A stretch of 64,000 nucleotides of DNA from Comamonas testosteroni (lineage in GTDB: Bacteria; Pseudomonadota; Gammaproteobacteria; Burkholderiales; Burkholderiaceae_C), in NCBI RefSeq assembly GCF_030505195.1, contig NZ_CP129672.1, positions 2,266,501-2,330,500 of the forward strand, written 5' to 3'. The notes beneath the pieces are model-generated. The model worked only from the letters and a program-made list of their open reading frames with translations. It had not been told where the DNA came from and searched no databases. Below, piece after piece: positions 34,568 to 43,078 of this stretch; position 1 is the stretch's first letter, and each line of letters begins with the position of its first letter. The position numbers and the translations under genes are program-made.

Positions 34568-36061
34568 TCAGGCCTGCGCCGGCTCCGTCTGATGGCGGGC
34601 CATGGCGGCGATCACCTCGGCCACCGAAGCCGTGAGCTTCTTGGCATAGGGCACATGGAGGAACTCGTTGGGACCGTGGGCATTGCTCTTGGGGCCCAGC
34701 ACGCCGCAGACCATCATCTGCGCCTTGGGAAAGCCCTTGCTCAGCATGTTCATCAGCGGAATCGTGCCGCCTTGGCCGATATAGCCGCAACCGGCGCCGA
34801 AGTGGGCCTGGCTGGCGGCATTGAGCGCATTCTCGAACCAGCCGTCCATGCCCGGCGCATTCCAGCCACTGGAGCTGGACAGGCCTTCCCAGGTCACCTT
34901 GGCCTCATAGGGCGCGTTGTCCTCCAGCAAAGCCTTCATCTCCTGCACGCAGGCTGCGGCATCGACCAGCGGCGGCAGGCGCAGGCTGAGCTTGAAGGCC
35001 GTGTAGGGGCGCAGCACATTGCCGGCATTTTGCAGATTGGGCATGCCCTCCACACCGGTCACGCTCAGCGTGGGCTCCCAGGTGCGGCGCACCAGAGCCT
35101 GGACGGGATCGGTAGTCGTGGGCAGGGACACACGGGCCGAGCCGCCGCAGTCGTAATGCGCCCAGGGAAAGCGCGCATAGGCATCCTCGCCCAGGATGTC
35201 TGCCGTGGCGCGGATCTGCGCCATGCGCTCGAGCGGCACCTCGCAGTGAAAGCTCTGCGGCAGCACGCGGCCGTTCTTGCTGTCCTCTAGACGATCCAGC
35301 ACCTGTCGCATGATGCGAAAGGACGAGGGCACCACGCCCGAGGCATCGCCCGAGTGCACGCCCTCGGTAAGGATCTGCACCTTGAGCGTGCCGCTGGCCA
35401 TGCCGCGCAGGCTGGTGGTCAGCCACAGCTGGTCGTAGTTGCCGGCGCCGCTGTCCAGACAGATCACCAGGCCCACATCGCCCAGACGCGGGCGCAAGGC
35501 ATCCACATAGGGCAGCAGATCGGCCGAGCCGCTTTCCTCGCAGGTCTCGATGATGGCCACGATGCGGGGGTGAGGCACGTTCTGGCGCTTGAGCTCCTGA
35601 ATCGCCGCCACGCTGGCATAGACCGCATAGCCGTCGTCGGCTCCGCCACGGCCGTAGAGCTTGCCGTCCTCGTATTTAGGCGTCCAGGGGCCCAGATCGC
35701 TGCGCCAGCCTTCGAACTCGGGCTGCTTGTCGAGGTGGCCGTACATCAGCACCGTGGGGCTGGTCGAGGCTTTCTCGGCCGTGCCTTCCACCTCGAAGAA
35801 GATGACCGGCGTGCGCCCCGGCTGCTGAATCACTTCCAGCTTCAGCCCGGCCACTTTTTGCGCTTCCACCCAGGCCGCAGCGTTGCGCAGTACGGTGGCG
35901 ATATGGCCTTGCTGCTCCCAGTCGGGGGCAAACATGGGCGACTTGGCAGGGATGGTGATGTAGTTCGTCAGCTCGGGGACGATGCTCTGATCCCACTGCT
36001 CGGTGATGTGCTGCAGCGCATCCTGTGGCTGCAGCAGATTGGTGGGAGTACGTGCGTTCAT
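34568..36061 (-). CDS. M20-family metallopeptidase (dipeptidase/carboxypeptidase type)
   Basis: The 497-residue zinc hydrolase has metal ligands in MYGHLDKQPE (His), GRGGADDGYAVY (Asp), ETCEESGSAD (Glu), ICLDSGAG (Asp) and AHGPNEFLHVPYA (His), the di-metal M20 pattern. A dimerisation domain lies at about 220-400. Similar enzymes cleave dipeptides or acylamino acids; the substrate is not shown. Start ATG (complement of 36059-36061) has AAGGAG seven bases upstream. It is 118 bases downstream of a chemoreceptor gene on the same strand with no visible terminator. Confidence 0.88.
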   Translation of the reverse strand: MNARTPTNLLQPQDALQHITEQWDQSIVPELTNYITIPAKSPMFAPDWEQQGHIATVLRNAAAWVEAQKVAGLKLEVIQQPGRTPVIFFEVEGTAEKASTSPTVLMYGHLDKQPEFEGWRSDLGPWTPKYEDGKLYGRGGADDGYAVYASVAAIQELKRQNVPHPRIVAIIETCEESGSADLLPYVDALRPRLGDVGLVICLDSGAGNYDQLWLTTSLRGMASGTLKVQILTEGVHSGDASGVVPSSFRIMRQVLDRLEDSKNGRVLPQSFHCEVPLERMAQIRATADILGEDAYARFPWAHYDCGGSARVSLPTTTDPVQALVRRTWEPTLSVTGVEGMPNLQNAGNVLRPYTAFKLSLRLPPLVDAAACVQEMKALLEDNAPYEAKVTWEGLSSSSGWNAPGMDGWFENALNAASQAHFGAGCGYIGQGGTIPLMNMLSKGFPKAQMMVCGVLGPKSNAHGPNEFLHVPYAKKLTASVAEVIAAMARHQTEPAQA

Positions 36062-36179
36062 GGTCGGCTCCTTCAGTGACGGTGCTGCGAGCCATGACGG
36101 GCTCGCGCCATGCCCGTGATTGTGCGCCAATGCTGGTGGCGGTGCCTGCCTCCCAGGCATTGACATGGCGGATCAGGGT

Positions 36180-37721
36180 TTAGTGCAATGCCAGCGCCCC
36201 GCGCTCCAATTGGAAGCGGGAAACCTCTGTCAGTAGGCTTTCGGCCTGTTGCCGCAGCCCCTCGGCAGCGGCTGCGCTTTCCTCCACCAGGGCAGCGTTT
36301 TGCTGCGTGGCCTGGTCCATCTGCATGACCGCCTCGCCGACCTGGGCCACACCTGCGCTCTGCTCGTTACTCGCTGCGCTGATCTCGCCCATGATGTCCG
36401 TCACGCGGTGAATGGCGGCGACGATCTCGTCCATGGTGTGACCTGCCTGGTCGGCCAGCGCACTGCCGTCTGCCACGCGTTCCACGCTGGCAGTGATCAA
36501 CGTCTTGATTTCCTTGGCCGCATCGGCGCTGCGCCCCGCCAGGGCGCGCACCTCGCTGGCCACCACCGCAAAGCCCCGGCCCTGTTCACCGGCGCGTGCA
36601 GCCTCCACGGCCGCGTTCAGTGCCAGGATATTGGTCTGGAAGGCGATGGCGTCTATGACGCCGATGATGTCGGCAATGCGCGAGCTGCTGGTGTTGATGT
36701 CCTGCATGGTCTGTACAACGCGCGCCACCACAGCACCGCCCTGCCGGGCCACTTGCGAGGCATTCTGCGCCAACTGATTGGCCGTCTGGGCACTGTCGGC
36801 GTTCTGGCGCACGGTGGCGTTGAGCTGCTCCATGCTGGCCGCCGTTTCCTCCAGCGCGCTGGCCTGGCTTTCGGTACGGGCAGACAGGTCGGCATTGCCC
36901 TGGGCAATCTCGCTGGATGCTTGTTGCATCTGCACCGATGCGCCGTGCACGCGCTGAACCAGTTCGCGCAGCGCACCGCGCATGGTTTGCAGATCGGCCA
37001 TCAGGCCCCGTGCCATGCCGCCCGAGCTTCCACCGGTCAGGTCGCCATCGGCCACGCGGCGTAACGCCTTGCGCGCATCGGCCGGGTCTCCGCCCAGCTC
37101 GCTGCGCAGCGTGCGCACCATCACCCAGAGCAGCGCGGCCGAGATGGCCACGGCCAGCAGGGCCAGCAGACCCGACCACAGCTGCATGCGCTGGGCGCTG
37201 GCACGCGTGGCCGCATGCGATGCTTCGGCCGCATCGCGGGCCGCCTTGAGCTGTTGCAGCACGGCTTCGCGCAGCTTGCGCCAAGCCGGGGTTTCCCGGG
37301 TCTTGAGCGCGGCGGCGGCGGCGTCATAGTCCTCGGCCGCCAGAGTCACGATCTGGTCCTGCGCTTCGGACTGGGCCTGACGCAAGGCCTGCAAGCTCTT
37401 GACGGCGACTTCCATGGCCGTGCCCTGCACGCGCCGGCTCAGATCGTCATAGGCGGCGTCATAGGCCTGACGGGCATTGCCCAGGTTCTGCACGGCCTGC
37501 CCGTCCGACGGATCCATCACGATATTGCGCAGAGCCTGGCCCGATTGCAGACCCTGGGCATACAGCTCCTGCAGCTGCGCCACCACGGCCTGGTTGTTCC
37601 TCAGGTAGTCGTTGAAATCGGACTGTGTGCGGGTCAGCCCCCACTGGCTGCTAAGCAGCGCCAAAACAAACAAGGCTGCAGGTGCAGCCGAGCAAAAAAT
37701 GAGACGGGAACTAAAACGCAT
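36180..37721 (-). CDS. Methyl-accepting chemotaxis protein (Tsr-like layout)
   Basis: The 513-residue receptor has one N-terminal and one internal membrane helix (about 10-28 and 190-210) around a four-helix-bundle periplasmic domain (about 30-190) rich in Ala/Gln. A HAMP linker ([21 protein letters not shown]) is followed by the MCP signalling hairpin with [21 protein letters not shown] and [24 protein letters not shown] (quoted in parts). It should feed CheA/CheW. A perfect FNR-type box lies 34 bases before its start (37755-37768), suggesting control by oxygen. No che genes are near. Start 37721 gives the first membrane helix correctly placed. Confidence 0.92.
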   Translation of the reverse strand: MRFSSRLIFCSAAPAALFVLALLSSQWGLTRTQSDFNDYLRNNQAVVAQLQELYAQGLQSGQALRNIVMDPSDGQAVQNLGNARQAYDAAYDDLSRRVQGTAMEVAVKSLQALRQAQSEAQDQIVTLAAEDYDAAAAALKTRETPAWRKLREAVLQQLKAARDAAEASHAATRASAQRMQLWSGLLALLAVAISAALLWVMVRTLRSELGGDPADARKALRRVADGDLTGGSSGGMARGLMADLQTMRGALRELVQRVHGASVQMQQASSEIAQGNADLSARTESQASALEETAASMEQLNATVRQNADSAQTANQLAQNASQVARQGGAVVARVVQTMQDINTSSSRIADIIGVIDAIAFQTNILALNAAVEAARAGEQGRGFAVVASEVRALAGRSADAAKEIKTLITASVERVADGSALADQAGHTMDEIVAAIHRVTDIMGEISAASNEQSAGVAQVGEAVMQMDQATQQNAALVEESAAAAEGLRQQAESLLTEVSRFQLERGALALH

Positions 37722-37754
37722 GGCAAGGCGCGCACCGGCCGAAGCTTCAGTGCA

Positions 37755-37768
37755 TTGATTCAGATCAA
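37755..37768 (-). promoter_or_regulatory. Perfect FNR/Anr-type box before the chemoreceptor
   Basis: TTGATTCAGATCAA (37755-37768) matches the FNR consensus TTGAT-N4-ATCAA exactly. It lies 34 bases from the chemoreceptor start. A second, one-base-longer dyad TTGATTATGAATCA is at 37783-37796. The region 37769-37961 is otherwise AT-rich leader without genes. Confidence 0.7.
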
Positions 37769-37961
37769 AAAGAAATAAGCAGTTGATTATGAATCAGATG
37801 CTTACATCTTTGCATTGCGGCAGCAGCACCGCTTTGCCTCAGGAGTGCGGCCCTCTCAAATTTAAGAGCTTCCGACTCTTATCAGGCAATGAATTCGATA
37901 TGAATCAATACCCAATTCATTGCCCATGAATCGCAATCAGCTACTGTTTCAAGAGCAGCAA

Positions 37962-38546
37962 TCAGGCATGCTCGAAGTGGAACACCGCCGTTGTCGCCAA
38001 CAGATTGGGCAAGCTTCTCACCACCTGACCGTTTTGCAGACCGAAGGAGTCGCGAATGCGCAAGCGGTTCTTGGTGGCCAGCACCTCGAAGTCCTTGTAG
38101 GTGCCCACGCGGATATTCGGTGTGTCATACCACTGATAGGGAAGGCGACGCGTGACCGGCATGCGCCCACGCAACACGGAGAAGCGATTTTGCCAATGTG
38201 CAAAGTTGGGAAAGGCAACCACGCCTTGCTTGCCGATGCGGGCCGTCTCCTGCAGCATCACCTCGGCATTGCGCAAATGCTGCAACGTGTCGATCTGCAG
38301 CACCACATCGAAGCTGTTGTCGCCGAAGATGGCCAGGCCGTCCTCCAGATTGAGCTGCAGCACGTTCACGCCGCGGCGCGTGCAGGCCAGCACATTGGCA
38401 TCGTCCAGCTCCACGCCATAGCCCGTACATCCGCGCTCTCGCACCAGATGCTCCAGCAGCGCGCCGTCGCCGCAACCCAGGTCCAGCACGCGTGCGCCCT
38501 CGGGCACCAGCTGGGCAATGGCTTTCATGGTGGTCAACTCGGTCAT
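37962..38546 (-). CDS. metW: Methionine biosynthesis protein MetW
   Basis: The 194-residue methyltransferase-fold protein has the SAM-binding [29 protein letters not shown] and [14 protein letters not shown], and the MetW-specific [12 protein letters not shown]. It works with MetX in homoserine acylation; its catalytic role is not defined. It overlaps the metX stop by four bases (ATGA), so translation is coupled, and both lie under the SAM-II riboswitch at 39834. Confidence 0.94.
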   Translation of the reverse strand: MTELTTMKAIAQLVPEGARVLDLGCGDGALLEHLVRERGCTGYGVELDDANVLACTRRGVNVLQLNLEDGLAIFGDNSFDVVLQIDTLQHLRNAEVMLQETARIGKQGVVAFPNFAHWQNRFSVLRGRMPVTRRLPYQWYDTPNIRVGTYKDFEVLATKNRLRIRDSFGLQNGQVVRSLPNLLATTAVFHFEHA

Positions 38547-39772
38547 GCGGTGTCTCCTGCGCGCTCGGCGGTGTTCAGTTCTTTGGCAATGCCTTCAAAA
38601 TAGGAGCGCATCACGCCCATATAGCGTGGGTCATCAAGCAAAAACGCATCATGGCCATGGGGGGCGTCGATCTCGGCATAGCTGACGTCGCGGTTGTTCT
38701 CCAGCAGTGACTTGACGATCTCTCGGCTGCGCGCCGGGGCAAAGCGCCAGTCCGTCGTGAAGCTCACCAGCAGGAACCTGGCCTTGGCCACGGCCAGCGC
38801 CCGGGTCAGATCGCCATCATGGGAACGGGCCGGATCGAAATAGTCCAGGGCACGGGTGATGAGCAGATAGGTGTTTGCGTCAAAGTAGCCGCTGAACTTC
38901 TCGCCCTGGTAGCGCAGATAGCTCTCGATCTGGAACTCCACATCCTGGGTGCTGTACAGGTAATCGCGCCGATCCGACGCTGGGCCGCCCCGAGTCGGGC
39001 CAGCTCCCTCAGGGGGCAGCGATTCAGGTGCAGCGGGGAGCGTGGTGGCCCTGAGGCTGCGGCCGAACTTTTGGTTCATCACGTCATCGCTCAGATAGGT
39101 GATGTGACCGATCATGCGCGCAATGCGCAGGCCGCGCGCGGGCACCACGCCATGCTCGTAGAAATGGCCGCCGTTGAAATCCGGGTCGGTGACGATGGCG
39201 CGACGCGCCACCTCGTTGAAGGCAATGTTCTCGGCGTTCAGATTCGGCGCGCTGGCCACCACCACGGCATGGCGCATGCGCTCGGGATAGCGCAGCGACC
39301 AGGACAGGGCCTGCATGCCGCCCAGGCTGCCGCCCAGCACGGCGGCGAGCCTCACGATGCCCAGGCGGTCCAGCAGGCGGGCCTGCGCATCCACCCAATC
39401 CTCCACCGTCACCACGGGAAAATCCGCACCATAGGGCTTGCCCGTGGCCGCGTTGGTGTGCATCGGGCCGGTAGAGCCGAAGCAGGAGCCCAGATTGTTG
39501 ATGCCGATGACAAAGAACTTGTCGGTATCGACAGGCTTGCCCGGGCCGATCATGTTGTCCCACCAGCCTTCGCTCCTGGGCTGGCCCTCGTAGCTGCCGG
39601 CTACATGGTGGGAGGCATTGAGCGCATGACAGACCACGATGGCATTGCTCTTGTCGGCATTGAGCTGGCCATAGGTCTCGAAGGCAAGGTCGTAATCGGC
39701 GATGGAGCCGCCGCTCTGCAAGGGCAGCGGTTCATCAAAATGCATGAACTGAGGTGTCGCGATGAAGGACAT
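38543..39772 (-). CDS. metX: Homoserine O-acyltransferase MetX with an in-frame insertion
   Basis: The 409-residue alpha/beta-hydrolase-fold enzyme acylates homoserine for methionine synthesis. The nucleophile Ser149 is in [13 protein letters not shown], Asp341 in TTDWRFAP and His374 in [10 protein letters not shown]. Whether it uses acetyl- or succinyl-CoA is not clear from sequence. Between LRA (about 241) and DYLYSTQ (270) lies about 27 residues, Pro/Ala/Gly-rich, absent from most relatives. This stretch overlaps copy D of the GC-rich repeat (38982-39027). ATG at the complement of 39770-39772 follows a terminator T-tract; a GTG further upstream (39823) lacks a ribosome site. A SAM-II riboswitch precedes it. 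Confidence 0.94.
   Translation of the reverse strand: MSFIATPQFMHFDEPLPLQSGGSIADYDLAFETYGQLNADKSNAIVVCHALNASHHVAGSYEGQPRSEGWWDNMIGPGKPVDTDKFFVIGINNLGSCFGSTGPMHTNAATGKPYGADFPVVTVEDWVDAQARLLDRLGIVRLAAVLGGSLGGMQALSWSLRYPERMRHAVVVASAPNLNAENIAFNEVARRAIVTDPDFNGGHFYEHGVVPARGLRIARMIGHITYLSDDVMNQKFGRSLRATTLPAAPESLPPEGAGPTRGGPASDRRDYLYSTQDVEFQIESYLRYQGEKFSGYFDANTYLLITRALDYFDPARSHDGDLTRALAVAKARFLLVSFTTDWRFAPARSREIVKSLLENNRDVSYAEIDAPHGHDAFLLDDPRYMGVMRSYFEGIAKELNTAERAGDTA
38982..39027. repeat. GC-rich dispersed repeat, copy D, inside metX
   Basis: GGGCCGCCCCGAGTCGGGCC, then AGCTCCCTCAGGGGGCAGCG and ATTCAG (38982-39027) fit copies A and B in order and partly in sequence, with the shared GGGCCGCCC and CTCAGGGGG elements. 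It lies wholly within the metX reading frame and codes for the Pro/Gly-rich insertion. Confidence 0.6.
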
Positions 39773-39774
39773 AT

Positions 39775-39809
39775 GAAAAAACCCGGCATCGCTAAAAACG
39801 AGGCCGGGT
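39775..39809 (-). terminator. Terminator directly before the metX start codon
   Basis: On the minus strand ACCCGGC (complement of 39803-39809) pairs with GCCGGGT (complement of 39781-39787), followed by TTTTTT. The last T is only three bases from the ATG of metX. It lies downstream of the SAM-II aptamer and is a likely expression platform. Confidence 0.8.
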
Positions 39810-39833
39810 CGGTGTACTGTCACTTCGCGGACG

Positions 39834-39888
39834 GGTCTTTAGCTGGATTTATAAAGCGCCCGCAAGCTTTGGCAAATCGGCGCGTGAA
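39834..39888 (-). promoter_or_regulatory. SAM-II riboswitch upstream of metX-metW
   Basis: On the minus strand the leader reads GCGCCGATTTGCC, then GCTTGCGGGCGC, TTTATAAATC and CAGCTAAAGA. This matches the SAM-II consensus elements CGCGC-GATTT, TTGC-GCGCG, ATAAAT and AGCTAAA in order and spacing, and the P1 pairing GCGCC/GGCGC is perfect. SAM binding should reduce metX expression. It is followed by a terminator at 39775-39809. Confidence 0.85.
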
Positions 39889-39989
39889 AAGTGCAGTGTA
39901 CTGCATTCATTGCACCGAGCTCAAAAGGAGACAGTCATAGCTGTCCAGGCCTTTTGAGCCTTGTGCAAATAGCTATGCTTTTGGTAGTG

Positions 39990-40559
39990 TCACACTTTGG
40001 TCAGGAGCGCCGCCACACCCAGCACCAGGAAGATCACGGCGCACACACGGTGAATCGTCTTGATCGGCAGCTTCTTGGTGATCTTCTCGCCAAACCACAC
40101 CACCGGCGCATTGGCCAGCATCATGCCCAGCGTGGTGCCAGCCACCACCCAGTAATACGACAGAGGGTACTTGGCGGCCAGGCCCACCGTGGCCAGTTGG
40201 GTCTTGTCCCCCATCTCGGCCAGGAAGAACAGCATCAGCGTCGTACCAAAGACACCCCAACGCCCGGCGCCATTGCCGGTATCGTCATCATCCAACTTGT
40301 CGGGAATCAGCATCCAGCCCGCCATGAGGATGAACGAAATCCCCAAGATCCAGCGCAGCACGTCGGGACCTAGCATCGTGGTGATCCAGTTGCCCACGGC
40401 GCCGGCCAGAGCATGGTTGACCAGCGTCGCGGCAAAAATGCCGGCCACGATGGGGACGGGTTTGCGGAACTTGGCCGCCAATACCAATGATAGCAGTTGG
40501 GTCTTGTCCCCCATCTCGGCCAGGGCGACGATGGAGGTGGATATGAGAAAGGCTTCCAT
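39990..40559 (-). CDS. UPF0016 (TMEM165/GDT1) family protein, probable Mn2+ exporter
   Basis: The 189-residue membrane protein has six or seven helices and the two mirrored signature motifs of the family, ALAEMGDKTQLLSLVLAAKF near 13 and FLAEMGDKTQLATVGLAAKY near 115. Bacterial relatives export manganese. The Mn-sensing yybP-ykoY riboswitch directly upstream (40645-40775) fits that role. The start (complement of 40557-40559) lies after the expression-platform hairpin. An upstream in-frame Met at 40601 would fall within the hairpin and is less likely. Confidence 0.92.
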   Translation of the reverse strand: MEAFLISTSIVALAEMGDKTQLLSLVLAAKFRKPVPIVAGIFAATLVNHALAGAVGNWITTMLGPDVLRWILGISFILMAGWMLIPDKLDDDDTGNGAGRWGVFGTTLMLFFLAEMGDKTQLATVGLAAKYPLSYYWVVAGTTLGMMLANAPVVWFGEKITKKLPIKTIHRVCAVIFLVLGVAALLTKV

Positions 40560-40572
40560 GATGGGGGTAGAT

Positions 40573-40616
40573 GGCCGGAGTTGCCAGAGCGCATTGATCA
40601 CGCACCGACTCCGGCC
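40573..40616 (-). promoter_or_regulatory. Expression-platform hairpin of the Mn riboswitch
   Basis: GGCCGGAGT (40573-40581) pairs with ACTCCGGCC (40608-40616). It sits between the aptamer and the start codon of the exporter gene and could hide the ribosome site or an alternative helix with the aptamer's 3' strand. Confidence 0.6.
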
Positions 40617-40644
40617 TATCTCTTCATAGGTTTTCTCGGTACGT

Positions 40645-40775
40645 AATCAATGGTCTCGACCGGTCGCACCACGCATTGCACGCGGTACCGCATGCGCCAT
40701 AGGTCACGAGGACCCAAGTCTGTTGACGCATGCATCCGGCAGCTGGCTGCCGAACGGCCTACTCCCCAAAGAAAG
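40645..40775 (-). promoter_or_regulatory. yybP-ykoY manganese riboswitch
   Basis: On the minus strand the leader contains TTTGGGGAGTAGGCCG, GCGTCAACAGACTTGG and ACCGGTCGAGACCA, the conserved blocks of the yybP-ykoY aptamer in the right order, with GC-rich paired arms between. It precedes the UPF0016 gene, a known partner of this riboswitch. Confidence 0.88.
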
Positions 40776-41055
40776 TAAGTCATCATTCTATCTGTTTAAC
40801 CCTGTAAGACAACTGCTTATTTGAATATTCAAAATTTTGTATTTCAGGGTAACTCCCATCGGGACAATGTTGTTACCAACACGAAATTTGATCTTTTCGT
40901 AATACAACGGCTTCTCTTGTGACTCATAATGTATGAGTCTTCGTCTGGAAAGCAATTTTCGGATCGAAGCAAGTGCGTTAGCGTCTCTAATGTTGTCATC
41001 CAAGGCTGACTCCCTAGGGCTCCATCGCGTTTTCAAGTTTTTTCAGGAGTCCAGC
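40776..41055 (+). promoter_or_regulatory. AT-rich leader of the first RNA-binding protein gene
   Basis: A 280-base stretch without genes, clearly AT-richer than the surroundings. It holds a perfect 19-bp palindrome GACTCATA-ATG-TATGAGTC (40921-40939), 117 bases before the start codon, and CAGGAG at 41044-41049 for translation. A long leader like this is common before cold-induced RRM genes. Confidence 0.5.
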
Positions 41056-41454
41056 ATGGGCAACAAGCTTTACGTAGGCAATCTGCCTTACACATTCCGC
41101 GACCAAGATCTGCAAGACAGCTTCAGCGAATTCGGCACTGTGAACAGCGCCAAGGTGATGATGGAGCGTGACACCGGCCGCTCCAAGGGCTTCGGCTTTG
41201 TGGAAATGGGCAGCGATGCCGAAGCACAAGCCGCTATCCAAGGCCTGCACGGCCAAAACCGTGGCGGCCGTGATCTGGTCGTGAACGAAGCACGTCCCAT
41301 GGAGCCTCGTCCTCCCCGCTCCGGCGGCTTTGGTGGCGGCTTCGGCGGTGGCCGTGAAGGTGGTGGCGGCGGCTTCGGCGGCGGCCGTGGTGACGGCGGC
41401 TTTGGCGGCGGCCGTGGCGACGGTGGCGGCTATGGCCGTCGCAATAGCTACTAA
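41056..41454 (+). CDS. RRM RNA-binding protein with Gly-rich tail (first copy)
   Basis: The 132-residue protein has one RRM (3-80) with RNP2 KLYVGNLPY and RNP1 RSKGFGFVEM, and a C-terminal Gly/Arg-rich tail (about 90-132; repeated GGGRGDGG). Bacterial members of this kind are linked to cold growth and RNA stability. The second copy follows 240 bases downstream with nearly identical RRM. Start ATG 41056 has CAGGAG six bases before it. A terminator follows directly after the stop. Confidence 0.92.
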   Translation: MGNKLYVGNLPYTFRDQDLQDSFSEFGTVNSAKVMMERDTGRSKGFGFVEMGSDAEAQAAIQGLHGQNRGGRDLVVNEARPMEPRPPRSGGFGGGFGGGREGGGGGFGGGRGDGGFGGGRGDGGGYGRRNSY

Positions 41455-41469
41455 TCAGTTATTGCCAAT

Positions 41470-41503
41470 AACAAAAAAAGGATCTTCGGATCCTTTTTTT
41501 GTT
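41470..41503 (+). terminator. Terminator after the first RRM gene
   Basis: AACAAAAAAAGGATC (41470-41484) and GATCCTTTTTTTGTT (41489-41503) form a perfect 15-bp stem with a TTCG tetraloop and a T run in the 3' arm. Confidence 0.93.
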
Positions 41504-41694
41504 GCTAAACGTTAGCAACGCGGTTTTCGAGCATTTATTTTTTTCCTTGTTCTCCGTCATAATTCCTTTCTCGGGCATTTCCCGTTCACAAGCGAATAGG
41601 TTTTCAGGATTTTTGGCATGTTTTCCCATGAATATGCGGCGGCCATCCTGAATTCGATCGCGCCATTGAAGCATTGAGGAGCTAGGAGTTATTA

Positions 41695-42186
41695 ATGGGC
41701 AATAAGCTGTATGTCGGCAACCTTCCCTATGGTGTGCGCGACAACGATCTGGAGCAGGCATTCAGCCAGTTTGGAGCCGTAGCAAGTGCACGCGTCATGA
41801 TGGAACGAGACACCGGCCGCTCCAAAGGCTTTGGTTTTGTGGAAATGGCCAGCGAAGCAGAAGCACAAGCTGCCATTCAAGGCATGAATGGCCAGCCCCT
41901 CGGGGGTCGCAGCCTCATCGTGAATGAGGCACGCCCCATGGAACCCCGCCCCCCTCGCACCGGCGGTTATGGAGGCGGCTTCCGCAGTGAAGGCGGTTTT
42001 GGCGGCGGTAATCGCGATGGCGGTTACGGTGGCCGCAGTGAAGGTGGTGGCTATGGTCGTGGCGATAGCGGCGGCGGCTATGGCGGTGGTGGTCGCGGCG
42101 AAGGCGGCTTCCGCAGTCCCTATGGCTCAGGCCCACGCCACGGTGGTCGCGGCGGCTACGGCGGTGGCAATAATCACGGCGAATGA
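41695..42186 (+). CDS. RRM RNA-binding protein with Gly-rich tail (second copy)
   Basis: The 163-residue protein repeats the architecture of the first copy: RRM (3-80) with KLYVGNLPY and RSKGFGFVEM and a longer Gly-rich tail (85-163, repeated GGGYGG, RSEGG and RGGYGG). ATG 41695 has AGGAGTT six bases upstream. It has its own 191-base leader and terminator, so the two copies are probably expressed separately. Tail composition differs most. Confidence 0.92.
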   Translation: MGNKLYVGNLPYGVRDNDLEQAFSQFGAVASARVMMERDTGRSKGFGFVEMASEAEAQAAIQGMNGQPLGGRSLIVNEARPMEPRPPRTGGYGGGFRSEGGFGGGNRDGGYGGRSEGGGYGRGDSGGGYGGGGRGEGGFRSPYGSGPRHGGRGGYGGGNNHGE

Positions 42187-42206
42187 GCTTCTTTTAGCAG
42201 CTCGGC

Positions 42207-42237
42207 AATAAAGGCACGATAACGTGCCTTTATTTAT
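42207..42237 (+). terminator. Terminator after the second RRM gene
   Basis: AATAAAGGCACG (42207-42218) and CGTGCCTTTATT (42223-42234) form a perfect 12-bp stem with loop ATAA, followed by TATTTC. Confidence 0.88.
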
Positions 42238-42283
42238 TTCTGAAGGCATTCAAATGCATAGTCATTTTACCAATGTCTTCCAC

Positions 42284-43075
42284 TCAATCCTTTTTTAGAT
42301 GCCTGGGCTTTCTGGTTTTCCCCAGAGTCAATCTATCCCATAGATAAGCGGGCAGCATCCGCATTACACTGCCGACAATCCTCATCTGCCAGGGAATAAT
42401 CGCATATCTGGCTTTGCGCTCGATAACCCGAAAGGCACGCCTTGCGAACTCCTCGGGCGAGAGCAGAAAAGGCATGGAGTACGGATTATTTTTCGTCAAC
42501 GGAGTGTCCACATAGCCAGGCAATAAACTGGTCACAGAGACCCCGGATTTCTGCAACTCAACGCGCAGACTCTCACAGTAAGCAATGGCTGCCGCTTTAC
42601 TGGCCGAATATGCGGCATGGCCGGGCAAGCCGCGAATACCGGCCACACTGCAAATACCCACCAGACGCCCGGAGCCGCGTCGCACCATGGGAGCAATAAA
42701 CGGCTGAAAGCTCGCAGCCAGCCCCATGGTGTTGCTGGCCAGTACCTGCTGCATGACCTCAAGATCCTCGCGCAAGGAGGTATCCACGCCCCAGCTGACA
42801 CCCGCGTTGGCAATAACAACATCGGGCAGGCCCTGGCGCTCAAGACAGGCATCCGCAGCACTGCAAGCACTTGCGATGTTCGTGACGTCCGCACCATAAA
42901 CGGCGTAGCGGGATGCATCCATTCGCATGGACTGCGCCCACTGCTCCATGACTGCGGTACGTCTTGCCACCAAGGCGACCGACCAGCCCAGCTGGTAGTA
43001 GTGCCAGGCCAGGGCCTGACCTATGCCGCTGGAGGCACCGGTGATGTAGACGAGTCCGGACCCATGTCCTGCCAT
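42284..43075 (-). CDS. Short-chain dehydrogenase/reductase
   Basis: The 263-residue NAD(P)-dependent enzyme has the cofactor loop TGASSGIG (13-20), NAG in VVIANAGVSWG, and the catalytic Ser and YxxxK in AAYSASKAAAIAY. The C-terminal region IIPWQMRIVGSVMRMLPAYL is amphipathic and could touch the membrane. It follows lptC by three bases, in the position where lptA is usually found. Substrate unknown; a lipid or sugar is possible from context. Confidence 0.87.
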   Translation of the reverse strand: MAGHGSGLVYITGASSGIGQALAWHYYQLGWSVALVARRTAVMEQWAQSMRMDASRYAVYGADVTNIASACSAADACLERQGLPDVVIANAGVSWGVDTSLREDLEVMQQVLASNTMGLAASFQPFIAPMVRRGSGRLVGICSVAGIRGLPGHAAYSASKAAAIAYCESLRVELQKSGVSVTSLLPGYVDTPLTKNNPYSMPFLLSPEEFARRAFRVIERKARYAIIPWQMRIVGSVMRMLPAYLWDRLTLGKTRKPRHLKKD

Positions 43076-43078
43076 GGC

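Noticed and set aside
39773..39823. GTG at 39823 as metX start adding 17 codons
   Set aside because: There is no ribosome site, and the added residues would be encoded by the terminator hairpin. I keep it as an alternative to test, not as the call.
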